The notes under the pieces are model-generated. The model did no database searches and was not told the DNA's origin. It worked only from the letters and a program-made list of their open reading frames with translations. Positions 1-5,051 of a stretch of DNA of 7,425 bases are shown one piece after another; position 1 is the first letter of the stretch, and each line of letters starts with the position of its first letter. The stretch covers positions 1-7,425 of the forward strand of contig CALEHZ010000238.1 in the NCBI GenBank assembly GCA_937875715.1, read 5' to 3'. This DNA is from an uncultured Campylobacter sp. Its GTDB lineage: Bacteria; Campylobacterota; Campylobacteria; Campylobacterales; Campylobacteraceae. The position numbers were made by a program, and so were the translations under genes.

Positions 1-173
1 AAGCCTTGGATATCTCCACTGATGGCAAAGATCTCATTTATGTTGTATCTAGCGCCCAAAACGCCACCAGTAGTACCAAGTCCAAGATATGGCTGTACGC
101 TAGGCAAATCCTCGCCTAAAGCAGCGGTAGCCAAAGTCGCACAGCAGCAAGTAGCTGCTAGAATTTTTTTCAT
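1..173 (-). CDS. Outer-membrane beta-barrel protein, 5' part only (runs off left edge)
   Basis: The first 57 codons are present and the rest lies outside the window. The protein starts MKKILAATCCCATLATAALG, a classic Sec signal peptide (KK, hydrophobic core, small residues) with likely cleavage near residue 20 (ALG before EDLP). The mature part, with YLGLGTTGG at about residues 30-38 followed by VLGARYNINEIFAISGDI, has the alternating Gly/aromatic pattern of the first strands of small OmpA/opacity-like barrels, so I infer an outer-membrane location. The ATG at 171-173 is preceded on the minus strand by AAGGA (plus 180-184), a good ribosome binding site, and an in-frame stop lies two codons upstream, which fixes the start. 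Three consecutive Cys in the signal peptide are odd, but no lipobox fits them. A 13-base G run (coding strand) lies 61-73 bases upstream, suggesting phase-variable expression. The exact family cannot be decided from this fragment. Confidence 0.72.
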   Translation of the reverse strand, partial: MKKILAATCCCATLATAALGEDLPSVQPYLGLGTTGGVLGARYNINEIFAISGDIQG

Positions 174-198
174 TGTTTATCCTTTAAAAGTAATGTAA

Positions 199-219
199 AT
201 TTTCTAAAAAATAGAAAAT
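199..219. repeat. Perfect inverted repeat upstream of the outer-membrane protein gene
   Basis: ATTTTCTA (199-206) and TAGAAAAT (212-219) are perfect inverted arms of 8 bp around a 5-base A loop. It lies 26-46 bases upstream of the start codon of the left-edge gene and just downstream of the candidate -10 box at 228-233. If that box is used, the repeat sits at the very 5' end of the transcript, where it could act as an operator or as a hairpin in the leader. Either role is inference; at this AT content such a repeat could also be chance. Confidence 0.4.
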
Positions 220-227
220 CCATCCGA

Positions 228-233
228 ATTTTA
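228..233 (-). promoter_or_regulatory. Candidate -10 box (TAAAAT) next to the G tract
   Basis: On the minus strand TAAAAT directly follows the 13-G run and lies 55-60 bases upstream of the left-edge gene's start codon. A transcript would begin near 221. In this arrangement the G run occupies the spacer upstream of the -10 element, so changes in its length would move upstream contacts relative to the -10. Other AT-rich hexamers nearby could serve instead, so the box assignment is tentative. Confidence 0.35.
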
Positions 234-246
234 CCCCCCCCCCCCC
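234..246. repeat. Homopolymeric C13 tract (poly-G on the minus strand), probable phase-variation switch
   Basis: Thirteen uninterrupted C bases stand in a region otherwise almost free of G and C. In Campylobacter, poly-G/C runs of about eight or more are known slipped-strand mutation sites that switch surface genes on and off. The tract is noncoding: the downstream gene's frame is closed by a stop between tract and ATG, so it could only affect transcription of the minus-strand outer-membrane gene, not its reading frame. The length in any one read set is probably a majority value of a mixed population. Confidence 0.85.
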
Positions 247-421
247 TTAAAATTTGCTTAATTTTTTAAAATTTAACTTGAAATTTTAAAGAATTTTATG
301 AAACTGGATTGAATTTTATGGAATTTAGGGCTAAATTTTCTGAATTTTTGAATTTTATAAAATCTTAGAAAATTCAAACTCGCTGCGGTTTTAGAAAATT
401 CACCCAAAAGGATAAATTTAC

Positions 422-901
422 TTACATGCTGCTCATTAGCTTTTTGATATTTTTAGAATTATCTTCTATTAAATGAACCTCTAAAAAGCGCTCGTCTATG
501 AAAACGCCGTTTAAATCCTGTGGCACCAGTGTCCACATCGCACCGCTGCCAGGGTCTACTAAAAACCAGCCGATCGGCCCTGAGCTTACTAAATTGCCAA
601 GTCCGTAGTGTCCGCTAAACTCGCTTTTGACTTCGACATTTTTGGCTACAAAGCCTTCTTTTAAAAAGCGGATTTGGTAGTTTTTGCCCTCAAAAAAATC
701 TTGTCTTTTTGGCAAAGATACTCTATATGGTGTTTTACCGCTAGCGATGATTTTGTTTTCTTTTGTGTCGATGATTTGGACTACTGCGTTGCTTGGGACT
801 GAGCGAAGCTGAAATTCTTCTGCTTTTTCTTTTAAATTTAATGTGCCGCAACCTGCTAAGAGTAAAGCAGCAGCGCCTAGAAAAACTGAATTTTTTAGCA
901 T
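422..901 (-). CDS. Small lipoprotein with PEGA-like domain
   Basis: A 159-residue protein with a textbook lipoprotein signal: MLKNSVFLGAAALLLAGC, lipobox LAGC with the lipidated Cys at 18. About residues 28-85 (SVPSNAVVQIID..., SGKTPYRVSLPK, YQIRFLKEGF) resemble a PEGA-type surface domain, in which a short beta fold ends in a lysine/glycine-rich turn. The segment GPIGWFLVDPGSGAMWTL (about 110-127) recurs, as I recall, in uncharacterised Gram-negative lipoproteins. The role is unknown; an envelope-anchored periplasmic protein is the safe reading. I chose the ATG at 899-901 because AAAGGG lies six bases upstream on the minus strand. The open frame extends 30 codons further (to 991), but that stretch contains a good promoter and has no signal-peptide logic. 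The gene appears to be transcribed alone. Confidence 0.82.
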   Translation of the reverse strand: MLKNSVFLGAAALLLAGCGTLNLKEKAEEFQLRSVPSNAVVQIIDTKENKIIASGKTPYRVSLPKRQDFFEGKNYQIRFLKEGFVAKNVEVKSEFSGHYGLGNLVSSGPIGWFLVDPGSGAMWTLVPQDLNGVFIDERFLEVHLIEDNSKNIKKLMSSM

Positions 902-938
902 TTTAAACCCTTTAAAAATTATTTTTAAGAATTTGCGC

Positions 939-954
939 ATTATAACCAAAAATT
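939..954 (-). promoter_or_regulatory. Promoter for the lipoprotein gene
   Basis: On the minus strand AATTTTTGG is followed by T and a perfect TATAAT (plus 939-944). A T run ending in G just before the -10 is the usual vegetative promoter form in Campylobacter, where a -35 box is poorly conserved. Transcription would begin near 932 and give a leader of about 30 bases with the AAAGGG ribosome site, which supports the start at 901. Confidence 0.65.
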
Positions 955-960
955 GCTTTA

Positions 961-1004
961 TTTTATAAAATTCATAAAATTCACAGCCCAAATTTTATAA
1001 AATT
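961..1004 (+). promoter_or_regulatory. Candidate promoter region of the DHH phosphoesterase gene
   Basis: Two TATAAA hexamers in T-rich context (964-969 and 996-1001) lie 33-70 bases upstream of the ATG at 1034. The second is inside a perfect 14-bp palindrome, AATTTTATAAAATT (991-1004). Either could be the -10 box, but neither has a clear T-run-plus-G element, and the same palindrome recurs in other spacers of the window, so this is a weak call. Confidence 0.3.
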
Positions 1005-1033
1005 CGCAAGAAGTTTTAAAGCAAGGGGCGAAT

Positions 1034-2047
1034 ATGAACGAATCTAAGGGCATAAAAGAGCTTATTAAAGCACTTGAAGGACTTAAGGATAATAAAAAGC
1101 TTTACATCCAAACGCACAATTTCCCAGACCCTGATGCTATAGCCTGCGCTTTTGGGCTTGGTAGCTTGCTTAAAAGCTTTGGGATAAAATCTACTTTATG
1201 TAGCGTGGGGCAAATCGATAGAATCAGCGCTGCACGGATGATTTCGTCATTTGGTATAGAGCTTTTTGAGTATGATGATATTAAAGACAATATGAGCGAA
1301 GATGATTATATAATCTGCGTAGATAGCCAAAAAAACGCCGGAAATATCACAGATTTAAAAGGCGATGAAATCGCTTGTATTGACCATCATCCCACGTTTA
1401 AGCAGGTAGAGTATAAATACAAAGATGTTCGCATTGTAGGCGCTTGTTCTACTCTTATAGCACAGTATTTTTTTGATGCTAAAATCACGCCTAGCGCTGA
1501 TGTGGCGACTGCTTTGCTTTATGGTATGAAAATGGACACAATGCAATTTAGCCGTGGCGTAACGCCACTAGATATTGAAATGTTTGGGTTTTTGATGCCG
1601 CTTTGTGATGCTAAAAAGCTAAAAACATTAGAGACAAACAGCATTGAATTTAATGATTTAAAAGCTTATGGCGCAGCGATTGAAAATATTCATCTTTTGG
1701 GCACAAACGGCTTTGCGCAGATTCCTTTTGCCTGTCCTGATGGGCTAATTGGCGCGATATCTGATTTTATTTTAGCGCTTGAAGAAGTTGATGTGGCGGT
1801 GGTTTATTCCATTAGAGATGGTGGGATAAAGCTCTCTGTGCGCTCAGAGCGAGATGATGTGGATGCTGGAGAGCTAGCTAGAAGCTCTTTAAAAGGGCTT
1901 GGAAATGGTGGCGGACATGCTACGATGGCTGGCGGTTTCGTGCCGATTTCTAATATTCTAGCTCATCTTGGCACAGACTTTGATAGCCTAATAGAAGAAA
2001 GATTTATGAGCACAATTTTGCGTATGAAACAAGCAGCCTCGCTTTAG
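1034..2047 (+). CDS. DHH/DHHA1 family phosphoesterase (NrnA-like)
   Basis: A 337-residue protein with all expected family motifs: HNFPDPDA (H28, D32, D34), VDSQ (D97), IDHH (D117-H118-H119) and MDTMQF (D168), forming the two-metal DHH site. GNGGGHATMAGG (291-302) follows in the C-terminal DHHA1 substrate domain. Length and order fit NrnA-type enzymes, cytoplasmic exonucleases that degrade very short RNAs; some members also hydrolyse pAp or linear cyclic-dinucleotide products. I leave the symbol blank because these substrate classes cannot be separated by motif. The RDDVDAGELARSSLKGLGNGGGH context favours a phosphoesterase over RecJ, which is much longer. AAGGGG (1023-1028) precedes the ATG. 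The gene is divergent from the lipoprotein gene and ends at a strong palindrome, so it is probably monocistronic. Confidence 0.88.
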   Translation: MNESKGIKELIKALEGLKDNKKLYIQTHNFPDPDAIACAFGLGSLLKSFGIKSTLCSVGQIDRISAARMISSFGIELFEYDDIKDNMSEDDYIICVDSQKNAGNITDLKGDEIACIDHHPTFKQVEYKYKDVRIVGACSTLIAQYFFDAKITPSADVATALLYGMKMDTMQFSRGVTPLDIEMFGFLMPLCDAKKLKTLETNSIEFNDLKAYGAAIENIHLLGTNGFAQIPFACPDGLIGAISDFILALEEVDVAVVYSIRDGGIKLSVRSERDDVDAGELARSSLKGLGNGGGHATMAGGFVPISNILAHLGTDFDSLIEERFMSTILRMKQAASL

Positions 2048-2085
2048 ATTTTAAAAAATTCAAGCTTGAATTTTTTAAAATTTTT
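2048..2085 (+). terminator. Long palindrome with T run directly after the DHH gene stop codon
   Basis: A perfect palindrome of 17-bp arms, centred on AAGCTT between 2064 and 2065, spans 2048-2081 and begins on the base after the TAG. The right arm runs into TTTTT (2081-2085). It fits an intrinsic terminator, although the stem is mostly A-T. Being symmetrical, it may also stop transcripts from the other side. Confidence 0.65.
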
Positions 2086-2125
2086 ACTTCTTTTTTAAAT
2101 TTTGCTTCTTTTAAAATTTTACTTC
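2074..2125. repeat. Three imperfect tandem copies of a 17-18-bp unit
   Basis: Copies at 2074-2090, 2091-2108 and 2109-2125 share the pattern T-run, A-run, T-run, then ACTTC or GCTTC (the last reads TTTTAAAATTTTACTTC). The first copy overlaps the right arm of the preceding terminator. No function can be assigned; it may have grown by duplication of the terminator arm. Confidence 0.5.
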
Positions 2126-2133
2126 GTTTCTCT

Positions 2134-2172
2134 GGCTGAATTTTTTGAATTTTTTATAAAATTCAGCCTTTT
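2134..2172 (+). terminator. Second terminator-like hairpin upstream of the porin
   Basis: GGCTGAATTTT (2134-2144) pairs perfectly with AAAATTCAGCC (2158-2168) around a 13-base loop, and TTTT follows at 2169-2172. The G-C base of the stem plus the T run fit an intrinsic terminator on the plus strand. It would act as a backup to the palindrome at 2048-2085 and insulate the porin promoter from read-through. Confidence 0.5.
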
Positions 2173-2206
2173 GAATTTTATAAAATTTACTTATAAGAGC
2201 GGATAA

Positions 2207-2235
2207 AACGCAATAATTGCGACACCAATTGCGTT
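2207..2235. promoter_or_regulatory. Inverted repeat just upstream of the porin promoter, possible operator
   Basis: AACGCAAT (2207-2214) and ATTGCGTT (2228-2235) form a perfect 8-bp inverted repeat separated by 13 bases. AATTGCG also occurs twice in direct orientation (2215-2221 and 2227-2233), 12 bases apart. The centre lies about 38 bases before the predicted transcription start, where an activator or repressor would bind. These are the only GC-containing repeats in a very AT-rich spacer, which argues against chance. No regulator is identified. Confidence 0.4.
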
Positions 2236-2238
2236 AAA

Positions 2239-2252
2239 TTTTTGTTTATAAT
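2239..2252 (+). promoter_or_regulatory. Porin promoter, T-run/G element plus TATAAT
   Basis: TTTTTG (2239-2244), two T bases and a perfect TATAAT (2247-2252) match the vegetative promoter pattern of Campylobacter. Transcription should begin near 2259, giving a leader of about 25 bases with the ribosome site AAAGGAG at 2272-2278. The strong -10 and ribosome site fit a very abundant protein. Confidence 0.75.
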
Positions 2253-2283
2253 TCTGGGCTTTATCTTACACAAAGGAGAAAAT

Positions 2284-3609
2284 ATGAAAGCTTTAAAGCT
2301 TAGTTTGGCTGCTGTGTGCGCTGCTGGCGCATTTGCTAGCTTGAATGCTGCGCCTTTAGAAGAGGCGATAAAAGACATTGATGTAAGCGGATTTGCTAGA
2401 TATCGCTATGATATCAGCCGCTACGAAATGGGCGAGGTTTTAGGTGGCGAGCGTGATAAAAGCGGATCAACATCATTCCATCGCTTCACACTTGATGTAA
2501 ATTTCAAAGCCACATTAGATGATAATTTCTTCTCATTCATCTCTACAAGATATAACACAAGAGATACATCATATGCTGGCAAAAATCACGGCATCACAAA
2601 TAACCGTGGTGGCTTAGATGCGATGAACGGCTGGGGTGATTCTGGTTGGGGTGGCCCAAAAGCTGACAGCCTTAGCATTCGCCAATATTATGTAGGATTT
2701 ACAGGCATTGCTGATACTGTAGTTTTGGTAGGTCGCTTCCCGCTAGATACATACTTTGATTATGATGTAGTGGGCACTGGTATTAAGATCATAAATAATA
2801 GCATCACAGGTCTTACACTTGCAGCATTTGCAGTTGATAATATCGAAAACAACGACGATACAACAGATTTAAAAATGGCAAATGGCGAGTATGTGCTACA
2901 AAACAACCTTTATGGCTTAGCAGCTGTTGGTTCATGGGATTGGTTTAGCGCACAAGCTTGGTTTGCTCACCTTCAAAATGTAGCTAGCCTTTGGGCAGTA
3001 GAACTTGGTGCAAACTACGCAATAAATGATGATGTAAGCATTCGCGGTAAGCTTCAAGTGGCTGGTTCATCACCTACTGGCAACTTTAAAAATGACTGGA
3101 GAAAAGCTGGCACAACTGTAAAAGGCTCAACTTTCTTAGGCGTAACAGCAGGACTTAGCGCATATGGCTTTGATGCTGATCTTGGCTATGCTCACTATGG
3201 TAAAAAAGATGCGCTTACATTTAATACAATCCAATACACAGGTCACTTGGTGCTAGCTGGCGAAAACTTGCTAGGATATACTGAGTCTGGATATAGCGGC
3301 CAAGTAGGCGGCTCAAATGGTGCTCACAGCGTATTTATGGCGAAAGCCAAATATACATTTGATAAATTCTGGGTTGGTGCTGATTATGTATATGACAAAG
3401 CAAAAGGTTCATGGGATACCTTTGGCATCGGCGGCGGCGAATATAAAAAAGGTCAAGAAATCGTAGCTAGAGTGGGCTATAAATATAGCGACAAGATGGA
3501 GTTTAGAGCTTGGCACTCATGGGAAACTAAAAAATACGAAGATGTTTGGGGTAACGGATATAAAAATAAATGGAATTACTTCCGCTTTGATGCTACTTAC
3601 ACATTCTAG
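2284..3609 (+). CDS. porA: Major outer-membrane porin (Campylobacter MOMP family)
   Basis: A 441-residue precursor. Residues 1-22 are a Sec signal peptide (MKALKL, Ala-rich core, cleavage after SLNA). The mature protein begins APLEEAIKDIDVSG, followed by ARYRYDIS, the diagnostic N-terminus of the Campylobacter major outer-membrane protein. It ends NYFRFDATYTF with a terminal Phe, the BAM recognition signal. The length is slightly above the roughly 424 residues of C. jejuni PorA, and the mature part contains no Cys. As a general-diffusion, mildly cation-selective porin it would form trimers in the outer membrane; that role is known for the family and inferred here. The ATG at 2284 is chosen over an upstream TTG because AAAGGAG sits six bases before it and the signal peptide starts there. 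The gene has its own promoter and is monocistronic. It could be one of several MOMP paralogues. Confidence 0.88.
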   Translation: MKALKLSLAAVCAAGAFASLNAAPLEEAIKDIDVSGFARYRYDISRYEMGEVLGGERDKSGSTSFHRFTLDVNFKATLDDNFFSFISTRYNTRDTSYAGKNHGITNNRGGLDAMNGWGDSGWGGPKADSLSIRQYYVGFTGIADTVVLVGRFPLDTYFDYDVVGTGIKIINNSITGLTLAAFAVDNIENNDDTTDLKMANGEYVLQNNLYGLAAVGSWDWFSAQAWFAHLQNVASLWAVELGANYAINDDVSIRGKLQVAGSSPTGNFKNDWRKAGTTVKGSTFLGVTAGLSAYGFDADLGYAHYGKKDALTFNTIQYTGHLVLAGENLLGYTESGYSGQVGGSNGAHSVFMAKAKYTFDKFWVGADYVYDKAKGSWDTFGIGGGEYKKGQEIVARVGYKYSDKMEFRAWHSWETKKYEDVWGNGYKNKWNYFRFDATYTF

Positions 3610-3658
3610 TAGTTCATTTTATCCTCCAAGAGCTTCTTAAAAGCTTAAAATTCGGCTA

Positions 3659-3701
3659 TTGCTTGCAAATGAAAGAGCCGGCAAGCAAAGCTGAATTTTT
3701 T
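3659..3701 (+). terminator. Hairpin downstream of the porin gene
   Basis: TTGCTTGC (3659-3666) pairs perfectly with GCAAGCAA (3681-3688), and a six-T run occurs at 3696-3701, seven bases after the stem. A competing 5-bp stem, CGGCT (3653-3657) with AGCCG (3676-3680), uses the loop of the first. This is the only stem with appreciable GC in the spacer and the best terminator candidate for the porin transcript. Confidence 0.5.
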
Positions 3702-3794
3702 AAAATCCATAAAATTCAAAGCTGAATTTTTTAAAAAATTCAATTTCGCTGCAGTAAATAAAATCCATAAAATTCAAAGCTGAATTTTTTAAAA
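3686..3794. repeat. Direct repeats of a 20/36-bp AT-rich unit between convergent genes
   Basis: The 20-base unit CAAAGCTGAATTTTTTAAAA occurs at 3686-3705, 3717-3736 and 3775-3794. A longer perfect 36-bp copy spans 3701-3736 and 3759-3794, offset by 58 bases. Each long copy contains a small hairpin, AAAATTCA paired with TGAATTTT around AAGC (3711-3730 and 3769-3788). The last copy runs through the stop codon of the MFS gene. The array looks like local duplication of a terminator-type element. Confidence 0.75.
3723..3742. terminator. Symmetrical palindrome, probable bidirectional terminator
   Basis: A perfect 20-bp palindrome centred on GAATTTTTTAAAAAATTC (3724-3741) lies between the convergent porin and MFS genes. 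On either strand it gives an A-run arm followed by a T-run arm. With no loop bases and only A-T pairs in the core, it would be a weak hairpin, so the call rests mainly on position and symmetry. Confidence 0.4.
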
Positions 3795-4994
3795 ATATCT
3801 TCTAAATAAGTATAGCAAAAGTAGCAAAACACAGGTGGCAAGAGCGCAGATAAAAAAGCCTTCTTTTGCTCCAAACTCGCTAGCTAAAAAGCCAGCCAGC
3901 CACGCACCAAACGGAGTGGAGCCTAAGAAAAATAAACTATACACGCTCATCACTCGCCCACGATATAAATTAGGCGAAAACAGCTGCAAACACGAATTTA
4001 TCGCATTTAACGTTTTGATAAAACTAAAGCCGACCAAAATCAGCATAAGCGCAACCCACCAAAAATTCGTCCAAAGCCCCACACAAAAGAGCCAAAATGC
4101 GCAAGCAAAAGGTCCATAATAAATAGTTTTTAGACTAAGTTTTTTTTGCATAGCAGAGACAAAGGCACCACAAAGTGCGCCAATGCCGATAAATGCCATC
4201 AAATAGCCAAAATCGCCATCATTGCCACCAAGCTCAAAACGCACAAGCGCCGAGACACTCACAGAATAATTTGGTATCAAAGTAGCAAAAATTAGCAAAA
4301 TCAAAAGCGGCATGAGTAGAATTTTATGATTTTTGATGTATGAAAGCACTGATTTTATCGCTTTGATTATGCTGCTTGAATTTTCTGTTTTAATGCTTTT
4401 GTGCGTGTGAATAAAAAATAAACTCACAAAAATTGCAATAAAAGAAAGGGTATTAAACAAAAAACAAGCCCCAAGCCCCAAAGTAGCCATAACAAGCCCA
4501 GCTAAACTTGGTCCAGCGATACGAGAGAGGCTAACGCTCATAGAGTTTAGCGCAACAGCATTTGGCACGAGTGATTTTTCATTTACAAGCTCGTATATAA
4601 AGCTGTGGCGAGTGGGGCTATCTAGGCAGTTAAAAATCCCAGTGGCAAAAGCAAGAGAAAGCACCAAAACATAAGTGGCAAAATCAAAAAATACACTAAG
4701 TGCAAAAAGTAGCGAAACTATGCACTGACCACTTTGTGTGATGTATAAAATGAGCTTTTTATCCCAGTTATCTACAATCACGCCAGAAAAGAGTGAAAAC
4801 AGCATAATTGGCACAAACTGAGCCGCACTAACAAGCCCAACAAGCATAGGATTATTTGTAATAATTAGCGCCAGCCAAGGCTGAGCGATATTTTGCATCC
4901 AAGTGCCACTTTGAGAAATACTGAGCCCAAGCCAGTAAATAAAAAAATTGCGATTTTTTAGCGCTTTAAAAGGATTTGAAAATTCTTTTGCCAT
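3789..4994 (-). CDS. MFS transporter, MFS_3/EntS-like exporter
   Basis: A 401-residue, strongly hydrophobic protein with about 12 predicted membrane segments in two halves, separated by a polar loop at about residues 198-215 (HTHKSIKTENSSSIIKAIKS). The cytoplasmic loop 2-3 signature is GVIVDNWDKK (71-80; G71, D75, K79, K80). Also present are the NCLDSPTRHSF segment (122-132) and RGRVMSVYSLFFLGSTPFGAWLAG (345-368), both typical of the MFS_3 family, which includes the enterobactin exporter EntS and DHA3 drug pumps. It sits in the inner membrane and probably exports a small molecule using the proton gradient; the substrate cannot be told from sequence and no siderophore genes are nearby. The ATG at 4992-4994 has only a weak ribosome site. 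Transcription is divergent from hisF with overlapping promoters; the 3' end lies in a repeat. Confidence 0.85.
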   Translation of the reverse strand: MAKEFSNPFKALKNRNFFIYWLGLSISQSGTWMQNIAQPWLALIITNNPMLVGLVSAAQFVPIMLFSLFSGVIVDNWDKKLILYITQSGQCIVSLLFALSVFFDFATYVLVLSLAFATGIFNCLDSPTRHSFIYELVNEKSLVPNAVALNSMSVSLSRIAGPSLAGLVMATLGLGACFLFNTLSFIAIFVSLFFIHTHKSIKTENSSSIIKAIKSVLSYIKNHKILLMPLLILLIFATLIPNYSVSVSALVRFELGGNDGDFGYLMAFIGIGALCGAFVSAMQKKLSLKTIYYGPFACAFWLFCVGLWTNFWWVALMLILVGFSFIKTLNAINSCLQLFSPNLYRGRVMSVYSLFFLGSTPFGAWLAGFLASEFGAKEGFFICALATCVLLLLLYLFRRYF

Positions 4995-5002
4995 ATTTTT
5001 AC

Positions 5003-5016
5003 TTTTTTGCTAAAAT
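5003..5016 (+). promoter_or_regulatory. hisF operon promoter
   Basis: TTTTTTGC followed by TAAAAT (5011-5016) fits the Campylobacter T-run/G plus -10 pattern, with a predicted start near 5023 and a leader of about 29 bases before the hisF ATG. The first ten bases are the left arm of the inverted repeat whose right arm forms the opposing promoter. Confidence 0.55.
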
Positions 5017-5026
5017 TTTAAGTAAA

Positions 5027-5040
5027 ATACTAGCAAAAAA
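5027..5040 (-). promoter_or_regulatory. MFS gene promoter, overlapping the hisF promoter
   Basis: On the minus strand TTTTTTGC is followed by TAGTAT (plus 5027-5032), the same architecture as the hisF promoter in mirror image. The predicted start is near 5020, about 25 bases before the MFS ATG. The two transcripts would start within each other's promoter, so the two polymerases should compete. TTTTTTGCTA (5003-5012) and TAGCAAAAAA (5031-5040) are exact inverted copies. Confidence 0.45.
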
Positions 5041-5051
5041 AGAGTTAAAAA

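Larger units (their letters stand above)
226..419. other. Gene-free AT-rich spacer packed with RAATTY hexamers
   Basis: This is most of the 248-bp stretch without a gene between two minus-strand genes. It holds 13 RAATTY hexamers (GAATTT, AAATTT, AAATTC) within 194 bases, the C tract, an inverted repeat with 10-bp arms (347-356 and 369-378, 12-base loop), and a direct repeat TTAGAAAATTCA at 365-376 and 391-402. The 347-378 hairpin may help end transcription of the lipoprotein gene, but it lacks a T run in that direction. No open frame with a plausible start and ribosome site was seen here. Confidence 0.6.

Noticed and set aside
234..246. C tract as a frame-shifting switch inside a coding region
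   Set aside because: A stop codon (TAA on the minus strand at 177-179) separates it from the downstream ATG and no plausible upstream open frame crosses the tract.
902..991. N-terminal extension of the lipoprotein by 30 residues from an upstream ATG
   Set aside because: The extension covers a perfect TATAAT promoter on the same strand, lacks a ribosome site, and would bury the lipoprotein signal peptide. The start at 901 has AAAGGG in the right place.
2242..2283. Porin start at an upstream TTG codon
   Set aside because: It would lie within the promoter and before the predicted transcript start. The ATG at 2284 has AAAGGAG upstream and begins a standard signal peptide.
3701..3794. 36-bp repeats as a minimal CRISPR array
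   Set aside because: Only two full copies, the interval (22 bases) is itself similar AT-rich repeat sequence, the third partial copy is immediately adjacent, and no cas gene is near.
3835..4119. Plus-strand open frame of 94 codons inside the MFS gene
   Set aside because: It is antisense to a well-supported membrane-transporter gene, has no ribosome site, and its composition is that of a reverse-complement shadow.
3789..4994. Siderophore exporter gene entS by name
   Set aside because: The MFS_3 family match is good, but no siderophore biosynthesis or uptake genes are nearby, and many drug pumps share these motifs.
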